Shown: one piece after another, positions 22,424 to 32,430 of the stretch
Position numbering within the stretch: the stretch's first letter is position 1
How the letters are laid out: each line of letters starts with the position of its first letter
Assembly: GCA_015179045.1 (NCBI GenBank)
Contig: WHUZ01000045.1
Location: 428,032 to 492,031 of the forward strand
Direction: 5' to 3'
DNA length: 64,000 bases
Source of the DNA: Kalaharituber pfeilii
Lineage: Eukaryota > Ascomycota > Pezizomycetes > Pezizales > Pezizaceae
Notes under the pieces: model-generated
Told to the model about the DNA's origin: nothing
Seen by the model: the letters and a program-made list of their open reading frames with translations, nothing else
Database searches by the model: none
Program-made: the position numbers and the translations under genes

Positions 22424-23060
22424 TTGGCAACCCGCAAGTACGGCAACAAATCTACGGCTTCCGATGCCCTGATGACACAACGAAGACCTCAACATCAGAT
22501 AAACACAGCGCTAAGATGCCATCCCCGACAGCCTCAAAGGACAGCGCTGCTCCCAGCGGTCCCCGCAAATTCAAGCGGCCCAGGAGCTACAGGGTCATCT
22601 GTACCACGATTCCCCTCCATCGCACCACCCGATGCCCTCCGCAAGCGCCTCCCCATTTGCCCAGCCCAGTGGCACGCAACGCAGACAGTCCCTCTCGCCA
22701 CCATGCTCGAACAGCAGGCCTGCAAAGCCTTTTCCTTGACGTCGCTGATTTCCTGCGAGTACGAGGAGCGACATAGGTGGGACTTCCGGATGCCCGACCT
22801 CGCACATCACCGCCGTTGTGGACTGTCTCCACGACCCGGGCCGCAAGAAGTACACTGGCCCCCTCGACTACTTCGTCTGTGTCGGAACCAGCGCCCTGCC
22901 CTTATACTCACTCCTTAACGTCATCCTCACAAAGAACCACAACGTGCTCGACACAAATTCCCCGCCCAACTACTTCGGCTGCATCCGTGCGTGCCGTGCA
23001 CTCACCATGCCCGTCATTGTGTTGAGTGATTGGGCTTTTATGCACACATATATCCTGTAG
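22424..23060 (+). pseudogene. Decayed coding fragment b, unit 3 copy
   Basis: Best-preserved stretch is 22818-23060, reading MDCLHDPGRKKYTGPLDYFV, TSALPLYSLLNVILTKNHNV and YFGCIRACRALTMPVIVLSD. Upstream frames are broken. The even spacing of substitutions against unit 1 fits former coding sequence. Family unknown. Confidence 0.4.
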
Positions 23061-23366
23061 TACTCATGTGCCCAAATCAGCACCTAGTGCTATAAGCTAT
23101 TCAGAAAATATCTTCCTATACATATATTGCTATTTCATGGTTTTAGATAATCTCTATTCATCTTCTTTTCTGCATAAACACCCAGTATTGCTTTTACCGA
23201 AATAGGCAAAATGTTCACTAAAGTATGACATTGGTACTCTGTGGGTATTAGTGCAGTCGCAACCAAACTTGCTACACCTCTTCAGCATAGACTGTAGAGT
23301 ATATATTCAGTACAAAAGACTTCAGGTAAGCTCTTCCACACATGGCGACTCAAAGCATGGCTAACA

Positions 23367-23403
23367 CCCTGCCATGGCCAAGTGCTACAAGCGGGGTTAT
23401 GTG

Positions 23404-23436
<33 letters not shown>
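23367..23436 (+). mobile_element. Family A terminus-only insertion with 12-base duplication
   Basis: GCATGGCTAACA flanks at 23355-23366 and 23437-23448. The insert starts exactly at CCCTGCCATGG and ends in ~30 A. Confidence 0.92.
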
Positions 23437-23437
<1 letters not shown>

Positions 23438-23793
23438 CATGGCTAACATAAGGGCTGGATATATACCAGAATATCTCACCACTCATATGCTATAAGTTGG
23501 TTAAAAGAATGTGCAAAAAATAATTTACTATATTTTTCCATGCTCTGGCTTTAATTTGAGCCCACATGAGGGCCATTCTCATTCACAGGGGCTTGGTCCG
23601 TTGTCCCGTAAATTTGGGTGGTTTCCCGGTGATGGGCGGTTTCTAGGTGGAACACTCTATGTGTGGCAGTTTGTACATTTCTCCCACGTGGGGGTATCTA
23701 CAAGTCGGAGCGCGATCGAGCGGGTGATGAGGGGCATAGTGGCCCTATTGATGGAAGCGAGTGATTCGGCTGGCTCAAGCCTCGTGGTGGGGA

Positions 23794-23933
23794 TTTTTTT
23801 TTTTTTTTTTTTTTGAATATCATTACTCGCGCGCCGCCCTAGGTGCTATGGCGAGGTTAGGTACATGTGGAAAAATACAATTTAGGAAAAAAATCTCCGT
23901 CACCCATAGTCCGTAACAGTAAAGAAGTCAGAA
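23794..23933 (-). mobile_element. Short family B insertion with 12-base duplication
   Basis: TCGTGGTGGGGA flanks at 23782-23793 and 23934-23945. T tract, terminus and ~75 bases of 3' UTR. The site in unit 1 (about 2381-2395) is empty. Confidence 0.9.
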
Positions 23934-24084
23934 TCGTGGTGGGGAGGGACGACACTTTGGATGTGGCAGGATCGTGGTGTCGGAGCTCATGCAGGATGAT
24001 TACCAGTTATGACCCACGGGCGCATGATTTATGAGGGCCAGACGCGCATGTGAGTTCAATTGCTACCAATCATCACACTCCTAA

Positions 24085-24146
24085 GCCCTGCCATGGCGAA
24101 CAGCTACAAGCGGGGTCACGTGAAATAACAAAAAAAAAAAAAAAAA
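24085..24146 (+). mobile_element. Family A terminus-only insertion (62 bases) with 13-base duplication
   Basis: ATCACACTCCTAA flanks at 24072-24084 and 24147-24159. The insert is GCCCTGCCATGGCGAACAGC plus TACAAGCGGGGTCACGTGA and an A tail. Empty site in unit 1 near 2514-2526. Confidence 0.93.
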
Positions 24147-24641
24147 ATCACACTCCTAATTCAACAATGTCATCTCATGAAGAGCTCGTGTATACATGTG
24201 GAAGGACATTTTTGCTTATTAGATTATTAGCGGAAGCTGCACTATACCCTGCTACATTAGTACACCCCCCAGGATGGACTAAGTAGTATAACCTGCTGCT
24301 GGATTGCTTACCACTTATCGCAAGATACGAGAAATCAATGCTTGAGTTTTTGCAAATCAACGCTCTGCAGCAAATGTATCGCTATGTACGTAATTCCATT
24401 ATGCTCGCCACCTACGCCAGTCCAGTTGCAAAGAATACCTGCAGTCTCGTACAAGTCTTATCACTTAGCTGGCCACGTGCAGATTGGCATTTTCTTGGTA
24501 CCGTCCTTACTCAATTGACGTGGCATAATTGGCGACGAACTGAGCCTTGGCGGTAGGCCTGACACAATGTGTCGGCACTTAGTTCGATACTCCTTTCGCC
24601 TTTTCGTGATTAATGCGGTAATGAAAATTAAAATTATTAGG

Positions 24642-25940
24642 ATGCCTGTGACCGGGAGCCCGAGCGCACTCAGCGAAATCATAGCACGCTCACAATCCGA
24701 TGTCCCTTTGCAGAGTTCCACCGAGTCCGCTTCGCGAGACCCAGACCTCACCCATCCCGATCCCCACCTGACTCAGACCAAGCTCGACCAGCTGTGGGAC
24801 TGGTTCCAGCATGCGACACAGCAAAACACTGATCCGCAGCACATTTTTGCAAAATTGGTCAATTCTGTATATTATACACTCCTTTGTAGATTGTATGTGT
24901 TTATATGTTAACAATGCATGTTCCAGGTGCGCAATTGTTATCTGGATGAGAATCCGGTTCATGCGCAAGATGTACCCCTCCATGAGCCAGGCGAACCAGC
25001 ACAGGTTGCAAACTGTGAGGTCCCGAAAGCAGTAGAACGCGCATCTGTTCTCGAAGAAGTGCGAGCCGCTATTGAACACGTACAAGAACAAGTCGCAGCC
25101 ACCACAACCAGTATTTACTGCATCTACAAGGGACTCGGAGAACTCAACCTACCGGGAGATTCAGTGAAGGACGTTGATATAGTGGGATGGGAAATCGACC
25201 AAAAGCCAACAAGAGACATAAGTCTCAAAGAAGTCATGTTAGGCACGGTGCACAAGGCGAATGAATTACAGACCTACTTCAACTCGCTCAAAGCAAGATG
25301 TGATAGGCAATTAGATCTCACTCCTCACCCTGGGCCGCACTACGTTCCCATCAACGATGCTAGTACAGAAGAACATGGAAGGGAAGCAGAAACTACTGGT
25401 CACCAATGCTGCAGAAAACCAGGGGAACGTTCTAGTTCACTGGAGCAAGCAAAGGAACTATCGCCCAATACCAACTCCCTCTCAGCACAAAGTGGAAGGC
25501 AATTGGGCACTAGTCTTGACCTTGTACCAACCTATGTTGCCATCAAGTCTGCGCACTTTGCGAATCGTTTTGTGCAGATGATCAGCGATGAGGGCACGGT
25601 CCAGGCATGTACAAGCATTAATGGCTGGTCGATATTTGAGCTCATTCGCGCACGCAAGGGCATCGTCTCATTCAAATCTACCTGGCTAACCGATGGATAC
25701 TTGAGCGCTAACCCACCAGCCCATACGCAGAAAGACAAGCCATGGGATGGATGGAAGGTTGAATGTAAGCCATCTTGCGGGAACAACGAGGAGTTCCGAA
25801 TCCTTCCGACGGAGTACCAAGGGGTTGTCGGTATTCAGCTAGCTGGTGCTTCGGGGGGGTATCTCGGCATGGATCTTAGGATGTTTGTCACTCCATCTAT
25901 GGACGAGTGGGAGAAGTTCTACCTACTTATAGTTCGCTAG
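24642..25940 (+). CDS. Trefoil-family gene copy 3 (apparently intact)
   Basis: Exon 1 24642-24866, intron 24867-24926 (GTATAT donor, TGTTAAC branch site, CCAG acceptor), exon 2 24927-25940; about 412 residues. An alternative in-frame ATG is at 24621, but only the ATG at 24642 is shared with copy 1. Residues ~1-75 carry DPDLTHPDPHLTQTKLDQLW and NTDPQHIFAKLVNS. Residues ~75-260 are helical and polar, including SVLEEVRAAIEHVQEQVAAT. The last ~140 residues carry trefoil-like strands YVAIKSAHFANRFVQM, GWSIFELIRARKGIVSFKST, DGYLSANPPAHTQKDKPW, FRILPTEYQGVVGIQLAGAS and the closing YLGMD...WEKFYLLIVR. It keeps the G7 run (25852-25858), so the frame agrees with the divergent copy 4. No signal peptide or membrane segment. 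Likely cytosolic; function unknown. Confidence 0.75.
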
Positions 25941-26021
25941 TTATTGTACTGTATTTGTTTGTTGTTGTTCTTTTTGTTTGTTTTTTTGTCCTTTATTATC
26001 TACTTGTCACCCTGCTAGGCT

Positions 26022-26046
26022 ACACCCACGCAGAGATTGTGGGTGT
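26022..26046 (+). other. Conserved stem-loop downstream of trefoil copy 3
   Basis: ACACCCAC...GTGGGTGT, same stem as at 12303-12327 with a changed loop, ~80 bases after the stop codon. Confidence 0.5.
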
Positions 26047-26179
26047 GATGCGGTGACTCATATGTGTGCATAAGAGCAATTTGAACAAAACCAATGCGTG
26101 CTTTCTCAAGTTTGTTTTCCATAGAATTTATACAGTAGACTCTCGAAACTAGCATGTCCGACATTGATACAACAAATAT

Positions 26180-26670
26180 TCTTAAGTCGTCTCCTCGCCA
26201 TATATATTCCTATATTGAGCCGGTGCTGACGCAAGCAGCAGCCTAATATAGTAACTCGCTTTTGCACTAGGCCTATAAAGAGCAAACTTATCGATAAGAA
26301 CCACGCCTGCACTGCCCCGCTTGTACGGTAACCAACAACTTTATCTCAACTCCCTTGTAGCTTGTAAGTTATTTGTCAAAATAAAAAAAGACAAAATACC
26401 TTATGTCAACGCTAGCGAAAATCGATTTCTGAGAGTTAAGGCTAGCGCAACGTTTTATATGCCATCGAAGCTGACCTTTTTCCGACATCTTCCCTGTTTC
26501 CTGCGCTTCCTTGAACCTCTTTTAAACCCCTCTGATATTCCACATCGTTCCTGTTTCTCTTAGAGCCTTTCCTGTACTTGGTTCTGAATAAGAACATATT
26601 TGAGATGAGAATATACCCTCCCGAGGACATTCTTGTATTGAGAGTGTACTGAAGTGTCTCATAATTACGC
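26180..26670. other. Intergenic, nothing recognised
   Basis: No supported gene. Short open frames here lack introns, homologues within the window or composition expected of coding DNA. Confidence 0.4.
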
Positions 26671-26680
26671 TTTCATGGGA

Positions 26681-26738
26681 TTTTTTTTTTTTTTTTAATA
26701 TCATTACTCGCGTGCCGCCCTAGGGGCTATGGCGAGGT
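26681..26738 (-). mobile_element. Family B terminus-only insertion (58 bases)
   Basis: TTTCATGGGA flanks at 26671-26680 and 26739-26748. Between them are a T tract, AATATCATTACTCGCGTGCC, GCCCTAGGGGC and TATGGCGAGG only. Confidence 0.9.
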
Positions 26739-27020
26739 TTTCATGGGAGGGTGATAAGTCAAATGGTGAGTGCATCTCAAGCTTGTGGAGTCTTGGCTGC
26801 CTTGTCCAAAGATATGAATAATACTTGGATCGAGGGAAATGAGAAGGCGGATTGGAGAAGGCGAAAAAAGGGGCTGGATGTATTAGCGACGACGGACAGG
26901 CCACAAAGGGCGGTTTACGCAAGATTTAGTCCGAAAGAAAAAGGTGAAGGAACGACCCGGCATCTAGAAGCAGGGTACGAGGGCCCTCGCCAACTACGTG
27001 CCTGCGGACTAGGAAAGGGG

Positions 27021-27082
27021 CCCTGCCTTGGCGAGCAGCTGCGCGCGGGGTCACGTGACAAAAAAAAAAAAAAAAAAAAAAA
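27021..27082 (+). mobile_element. Family A terminus-only insertion (62 bases)
   Basis: GACTAGGAAAGGGG flanks at 27007-27020 and 27083-27096. Insert CCCTGCCTTGGCGAGCAGC, TGCGCGCGGGGTCACGTGAC, then A tract. Confidence 0.92.
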
Positions 27083-27169
27083 GACTAGGAAAGGGGGAAG
27101 CATGCGGAGGAGGAAGATCAGTGGTGAGGAGGTGCGCCGATGCCGAACCTGACCTGGGGGCATGGGACC

Positions 27170-27226
27170 CTGCCATAGGCTGGTAGCCTGTATGCGGGGT
27201 TGGGCGACATAAAAAAACAAAAGCAT
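27170..27226 (+). mobile_element. Divergent family A terminus
   Basis: CCCTGCCATAGGCTGGTAGC followed by CTGTATGCGGGGTTGGGCG and an A-rich tail. Keeps CCCTGC/GCGGGG and has a longer inner stem GGCT/AGCC, so it marks a subfamily. No clear duplication. Confidence 0.65.
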
Positions 27227-27365
27227 ACTTAATTCTCCATTTGGGTTCTGTGGTTCTGTATACTCCAAGTTAGGCGCTTAGTTGGTGCCTTTGGTAGACG
27301 CACTCACTCGGGGTCTTAAGGACTCGAATATACAATCTCTAGTAGATTGGATCCAATACAAGCGG

Positions 27366-27614
27366 TGTAAGATAGACAGATAGTATCAACTACTGCCTTG
27401 CGATGGACCGGAGCGGTGAGAACTGGCGGAACGAACGTACGACTAAATGCGAGTGCGAGTGCGAAAAAAAGAGAAGAGAAGAAGGTTGTTGATTGTGTGT
27501 GCTAGAGTACAGGAAATCTATATATACGATATTGCCTCACGTGCTGCCCTTATCTCCACGTGCTACCTTATCCATGCCAAGCTTGCATTAACCCATTCCG
27601 TCGTCGTCACCACA
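27366..27614 (+). mobile_element. Solo LTR (249 bases) with 4-base target duplication
   Basis: Begins TGTAAGATAGACAG, ends GTCACCACA, flanked by GCGG at 27362-27365 and 27615-27618. A second copy at 33913-34163 is ~95% identical and flanked by GCGT. Two copies with different 4-base duplications define the ends. No internal region is present. A TATA-like CTATATATACG lies near 27520. Confidence 0.9.
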
Positions 27615-28240
27615 GCGGATATCCAATATAGTCGCAAATGATGCTGTGGGATAATGAGAGAAATTGCCGGCGGGGAAGCTTGGTCATTTCTTGGCTTACG
27701 GTCAAGGTCTGGCTTAGTCATCCGCCGGTGATATATAGGCGTAGGTGTGGATGTAGTGCGAGATGTTCAAGCAGCGTGTTTTCTTTTCCTCTTTCTGCGG
27801 AATTACTTGCATTGCCTATGTTACATGACATGAATTGATTGCCTTTGTCTACCTTACTGCTCAGCTATCAGCAGCCGCCAAGTCTTAGACCCGGTCCTTT
27901 CGTACATGCAGATGTAGTATCGTCGTATACCTTCTGCCTGTTCACAACGCAAAACAATGTTTTGCGCTACTCACAAGTTTTATGTGAGTTTGTCTATAGA
28001 TAGACATGTAAGTCTTTCTTCGATTGCCGACTGATACAGTTGCTGCATACTTGTGCATGTCTCAGTATCATCTTGGCGGGGCGCCTGGTTTTAAATAGCG
28101 TACTGACAGCCAGTCACGGTTTGCCAGTTTGCTTGCAGAAAAATCATAGTAACATCACAATTCAGTTTCCACCCCAACACCAAGACGAGTTGAAAACCTC
28201 CATCGCTATCCCCGTTCCCATTCAACGTGCAAAAGTCAAT

Positions 28241-29368
28241 ATGTCCGAAGCCCCGACCGTCCCTCCTAAAGTTCCTTTAGCTCGTGACCCGGACCTTGTC
28301 TGCGCAGACACCCACCTATCCAACACCAAGCTGGACCAGCTATGGGCCTGGTTCAACGCAGCGACGCAGCAGGACACAGATCCACAATTCATTTTCGCCA
28401 CATTGGTCAACTCGGTATTGTTGAAATTGCAGTTTTGTCCACTTCAGATTGTATCTTTGCCTTGTTATGCTAATTATATACCCACGTTAATATTCCAGGT
28501 GCGCAAGTGTTATCTTGGCGAGCCGGGCGCTGCCCATGCACGCGACAGACCCCTTGAGAAGTCGAAGGAGTGCAAAGTAACGTGCAACACAAAAGCCCAG
28601 AAAAAAGTGCCCGGCGAGTCAGTTTTGGAGGACTTGCGAAACTCCGTTGAGCAGGTACACAAGCAAGTGACAACCAACACAGTTGCTCTCTTCCGGCTAT
28701 GGCAATATGCCAGTGGCGAAGATAATTTACCCGAAGATGTCAATATAATAGGATTGGAATGTAACCAGAACCCTCTCGATCCACCAACAGGCCCAATTAT
28801 AAAAGAATCGATGTTCAGCATGGTACGTAAGGCAAAGGAAGTACAGGCCAACTTCCAATCACTCAAAACCAAATACGAAAACAAAGCGCGCTCCAGCCCT
28901 GCCCCTGAGCCAATTCTGGCTCGAGATTGCGAGCCAACATTTGTGGCTATCAAATCAGCTTTCTTCGCTGATCGCTATATGCAGATGATTAGCCACAAGG
29001 GAATTGCCCAAGTGTCCACCAGCATTGGCGGCTGGGAGATTTTTGAGCTGATGCGCTGCGGCCCAGGCATTGTCTCATTCAAGTCTACCTGGTCAACCTG
29101 GTCAAAGACAGATGCCTACTTGAGCGCCAACGGGCCAAGCAAAACCCAGCAAGACAAGATGTGGCAAGGTTGGAATATCAATTGCAAGCCGTCTTGTGGT
29201 CCAAAAGAGCAGTTTCGAATTCTTTCAACGGAGAATCAAGGAGTTGTCAACATTGAGCTAGCTGACTATCCAGGCAGGTATCTTAGCATTGATGGGGATA
29301 ATCTCACGGCGGGAGTCAATAGTAGCAGGGGCGGGTCAGAGAGGTTCTATCTCCTGGTTCTTCGCTAG
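28241..29368 (+). CDS. Trefoil-family gene copy 4, divergent paralogue
   Basis: Exon 1 28241-28414, intron 28415-28498 (84 bases, GTATTG donor, TGCTAAT branch site, CCAG acceptor, at the same codon position as copies 1-3), exon 2 28499-29368; about 347 residues. The start is chosen at MSEAPTVPPKVPLARDPDL, aligned with the family N-terminus. The frame is also open further upstream to 28040, and across the intron because it is a multiple of three. Conserved blocks are TKLDQLWAWFNAATQQDTDP, FVAIKSAFFADRYMQMISHK, GWEIFELM, GIVSFKSTW, DAYLSANGPSKTQQDKMW, CKPSCG, RYLSIDGDNLTAG and ERFYLLVLR. Unlike the others it is not embedded in the repeat unit. It shows which frame is ancestral at the C-terminus. 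Good candidate for the original gene. Confidence 0.8.
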   Translation: MSEAPTVPPKVPLARDPDLVCADTHLSNTKLDQLWAWFNAATQQDTDPQFIFATLVNSVLLKLQFCPLQIVSLPCYANYIPTLIFQVRKCYLGEPGAAHARDRPLEKSKECKVTCNTKAQKKVPGESVLEDLRNSVEQVHKQVTTNTVALFRLWQYASGEDNLPEDVNIIGLECNQNPLDPPTGPIIKESMFSMVRKAKEVQANFQSLKTKYENKARSSPAPEPILARDCEPTFVAIKSAFFADRYMQMISHKGIAQVSTSIGGWEIFELMRCGPGIVSFKSTWSTWSKTDAYLSANGPSKTQQDKMWQGWNINCKPSCGPKEQFRILSTENQGVVNIELADYPGRYLSIDGDNLTAGVNSSRGGSERFYLLVLR

Positions 29369-29373
29369 TTACT

Positions 29374-29375
<2 letters not shown>

Positions 29376-29416
<41 letters not shown>

Positions 29417-29480
29417 TCCTCATCTAATTTTTTTTCTCGTCGTTGGTTGGGGTGTCGCCCCGCGCGCTGTGACGAGGATG
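29376..29480 (-). mobile_element. Third terminus type (family D-like hairpin with T tracts)
   Basis: After a ~38-base T tract and TCTAATTTTTTTT comes a hairpin at 29436-29476: CTCGTC/GACGAG outside and GGGG/CCCC inside. It is analogous to but different from the A and B termini. It sits just behind trefoil copy 4. Element length and duplications are not clear. Confidence 0.45.
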
Positions 29481-30037
29481 TGTACCGACGAGACTAGGAA
29501 ATAAGGAACGGGATATCTGCGGATAGGCATTTTCTCATAAGGTCTGACGATCGGTTGTCGTACATACCACCTGGCCATGCAGAACTGATAAGGGTGGCAA
29601 ACGCACATGCAAAATGTTGAATTCACGACTATTCTCTCCTTTACGCTCATACTTTTCTCTTTCGCCTTCAGCACGTTTTATCTTCAGTTTGTCTCAACTT
29701 GAAGCAAGAACTTTAGCAGGTATATCTAGACTATGGCAGATTTCCGGCTGAAAAGGGGAAGCATGATCTTCGTTAGTATCAGTGTCACAACGTTGGTGCA
29801 AACCCAATGCAGCGGAACACCGGAGTCCATCCTATTGCAAAAGCAGTTTCTTAACCGACAATTAATGTTCAGGGCCAGCCATCTTCGCGGGCCACTCGGT
29901 ACTGGCCCATGCCAGCCATTTCTTCCACACAAAAGTGGATAGTCCGGGCCAGCCATGCTAAGACCAATGGCCCGGGCCAGTGGTCCGCATTCCGAGATGA
30001 GTGGTCCGGTGCTGGCTGACCTGGGCTACTGATCAGA
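29481..30037. other. Intergenic with a GGCCAG-rich patch
   Basis: No gene supported. 29870-30020 contains several GGGCCAGCCAT and CCCGGGCCAGTGG motifs in both orientations, a degenerate minisatellite recalling 1-112. Confidence 0.4.
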
Positions 30038-30049
30038 ATTCTGAATAAA

Positions 30050-30193
30050 TTTTTTTTTTTTTATATATATCATTGATCGCTTGCCGCCCTATGGGCTATG
30101 GCGATATTTAGATACAGAAATGAGAGAGAGATAATGAGAATAATGAAAATAATGAAAATAATGAGATAATAAAGTGAGAATAATGCCTGTAGT
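30050..30193 (-). mobile_element. Short family B insertion with 12-base duplication
   Basis: ATTCTGAATAAA flanks at 30038-30049 and 30194-30205. T tract, terminus with ATCGC/GCGAT outer stem, then ~75 bases including GAATAATGAAAATAATG repeats. Confidence 0.88.
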
Positions 30194-30259
30194 ATTCTGA
30201 ATAAATGCCCTGCATACTTGAGTGAAGAATTTGCATGCATCGCCTCTGGTCCTGTGCAG

Positions 30260-30447
30260 ATTTTTTTTTTTTTTTTAATAATATCATTAATCGCGTGCCG
30301 CCCAATGGGCTGTGGCGAGATTAAGTACATGTGAAAGGAAGGAAATAAGCTGAAACGTCTCTCCCCCGCCCCGACTCCCCATTCGTAAGGAAATAAGGTT
30401 AAGGGAAATGAAGTTAGAGTTCTCTCCCGCACCCGCCCGACTCCCCA
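30260..30447 (-). mobile_element. Short family B insertion with 9-base duplication
   Basis: CCTGTGCAG flanks at 30251-30259 and 30448-30456. T tract, terminus and ~125 bases of 3' UTR holding a tandem CTCCCC...CCCGACTCCCCA duplication. Confidence 0.85.
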
Positions 30448-30650
30448 CCTGTGCAGGTTCAAACACCAGTCCAAAATGCAGCAGCCACGTACCTGATTCA
30501 GCCTCTTGTTATCTGATATGGGGCATGCCGAAATCGGGTTAAAGAAGAGTCAGATGATGAGGCGCCTCAGGAGGAAAATGATATTCATAGTACTATTCAT
30601 GTCAGTTACGAAGTCCCTGCCATAGGCTGGTGCCCCGTTACTTTTCTTGG

Positions 30651-30697
30651 TTTTTTTTTTAATATCATGTCGCCCTGTGGGCTATGTCGAGGACTTC
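30651..30697 (-). mobile_element. Family B terminus-only insertion, worn
   Basis: T tract, AATATCATGTCGCCCTGTGG and GCTATGTCGAGG. Flanks ACTTTTCTTGG and ACTTCCCTTGG look like a diverged duplication. A worn family A terminus (CCCTGCCATAGGCTGGTGC) lies just upstream at 30616. Confidence 0.6.
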
Positions 30698-31035
30698 CCT
30701 TGGTTGCCAATGTATGTGCTAACAAGTTACATATTCAAAGCATTGTACTAATCATGTGTAGGAGAGCGATAATCTTGATGTATATACTATATAGTATCAT
30801 TGTTATCTCTTAGATAGTTATGATTGCTTACTATGACCTTAGGTCATAAGCGAGTATATCGATATATATAGGTACCTCCAGGTACATTCATGTTCCTGAC
30901 TAAACTGGATCTTCGGGGCTAGATTATTTTATTCACGAATCGGTCTGTTCGTGAACTGACAAGGTTCCTGGCCAGACTAGAACAGAAGAACTAGTTGTGT
31001 AGGAAAGAACTGAACGTTGAGAACGAAGAGCTGTA

Positions 31036-31115
31036 CTAGCCAGTAAAATATGTATTCGGACAGGGGTACCAATGCACATTATGCGCTATGTCCGAATACA
31101 TATTTTACTAGCTAG
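31036..31115. mobile_element. 80-base foldback MITE flanked by TA
   Basis: CTAGCCAGTAAAATATGTAT...GGACAGGGG on the left and its reverse complement on the right make an almost perfect palindrome, with TA outside. The ends resemble the MITEs at 34195 and 44162 (CTAGACAGAAAAATAAGTAT), so it is a minimal member of that family. Confidence 0.8.
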
Positions 31116-31180
31116 TACAGAATCACCGCCTCTTATACTGCTGGCCGACCAAATATCCATTTCTATCAAACTACCTTGCC

Positions 31181-31231
31181 CTGCCATGGCGAACAGCTGC
31201 ACGCGGGTCACGTGATATTAAAAAAAAATAA
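31181..31231 (+). mobile_element. Family A terminus-only insertion
   Basis: CCCTGCCATGGCGAACAGC, TGCACGCGGGTCACGTGAT, A-rich tail. No clear target duplication. Confidence 0.7.
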
Positions 31232-32430
31232 TCACTCCCTTCCAGCGTTACACTCATTCCCCAGTACTCGCTTACTGTACAACCCACGTGACCTGCGGCT
31301 TCCTTGAGCCCAGCGCCAGGGCGGCGATAGCAGTTAGGCGCCGCCGCCTACCACAGCTCCTGAATTTACACTCACTGTGCCCTTTACACTTACCATGTCC
31401 TTTATACTCACCGTTTCATTCTCGCGGTGCCCGTTACACTCGCCGTTATAGTTCAGAAAACGAGTTGAGTCTTGATAGCGCTGCGGAGGCCATTGTGATT
31501 AGATGTTAAGTCATGTAGACTACAGGTTCCTTTATTTTGTTTTGATATTACATGTATACCATTCTGGAAATTACTGTAGCTTCACATCAACGAGGAATGT
31601 ATTAGGCCTAGAGAAGCCTCTCCCACGAACGAGTAGAGAGAGAGAGGGGAAAAAAAAAACATCACTAAAACTGTGATTCAAGAGCAGATCGTCAATTCAC
31701 GAACGGACTGGTCAATTCGCGAGCGGACCGGGTTCGCCAGTGGACCGGAACACTACCTATTGTAACACCTCCACTGCAGCAACAGCGCGAGTATGTTACC
31801 AAGGACGAGAGCTTCCTTACATGACAACAATGATCGCATGGTACATATATGTATACATATACGCTCGCATGATTTAACGTGATAAAGGGGTGAGCTATCC
31901 TGCAGGTAGCAAAGCCTTCCCATCCCTCCATTCTTCCCTTGTATTCTACTCCTATTATATACTCCCCATGTGGGGTAGCTAAATAAGAGTGGCGTAATGA
32001 CGGCTAAGCTGAGCCGAGTTACAGAATGATGAACAGCCGATTACAGCGAACTTAGTAGCAGCCAAATGATCGGTCGATTTAGCAATGACCTCGGTGCGAC
32101 TCAAGATAAAGTGACTAGGCACGTACTAACATAGGGATTGTCCCAATGGATTGAACAGGCAGATTGTTATCATGTGTTCAGCACCTTAGTAGTCTTCTTT
32201 CATGTTCTCTCTTGGTCATCGTCAATATTGGTCATCGTGCAAGTGGTAGTTCATGTGAAGAGTGTGTGCGTGTGTGTATGTCGTCTTACTCGATCATTTT
32301 AGTGTTATTCTCTTCGTCTACAAGAATCTATTCATTCACCCACCTGTAGATGGCTCCTCGCCATGCAAATCATGTAAGAAGGGAATATGTACTTTAGTCT
32401 AATACAGTTGCTCTTCAGTCTTCCTCTATT
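31232..32430. other. Intergenic with repeat traces
   Basis: 31275-31352 is a reverse-complement relative of 16020-16110. 31370-31450 has CCTTTACACTCACC-type short repeats. No gene is supported; short open frames are not convincing. Confidence 0.35.

Larger units (their letters stand above)
21660..26170 (+). repeat. Segmental repeat unit 3
   Basis: Second full copy of the 880-4320 (+12250-12410) unit, lengthened by four small retro-insertions (22344, 23367, 23794, 24085). It ends in the 3' flank TGTCCTTTATTAT...GTAGACTCTCGAAACTAG shared with 12270-12400. Confidence 0.85.

Noticed and set aside
1404..23060. Fragment b of the repeat unit as a known enzyme
   Set aside because: Phrases such as YTGPLDYFVCVG look protein-like, but no family could be named and both copies are broken.
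29376..29415. Long T tracts as sequencing artefacts
   Set aside because: Most T or A tracts abut a LINE terminus or a target duplication, so they are retrotransposition tails. Exact lengths remain unreliable.
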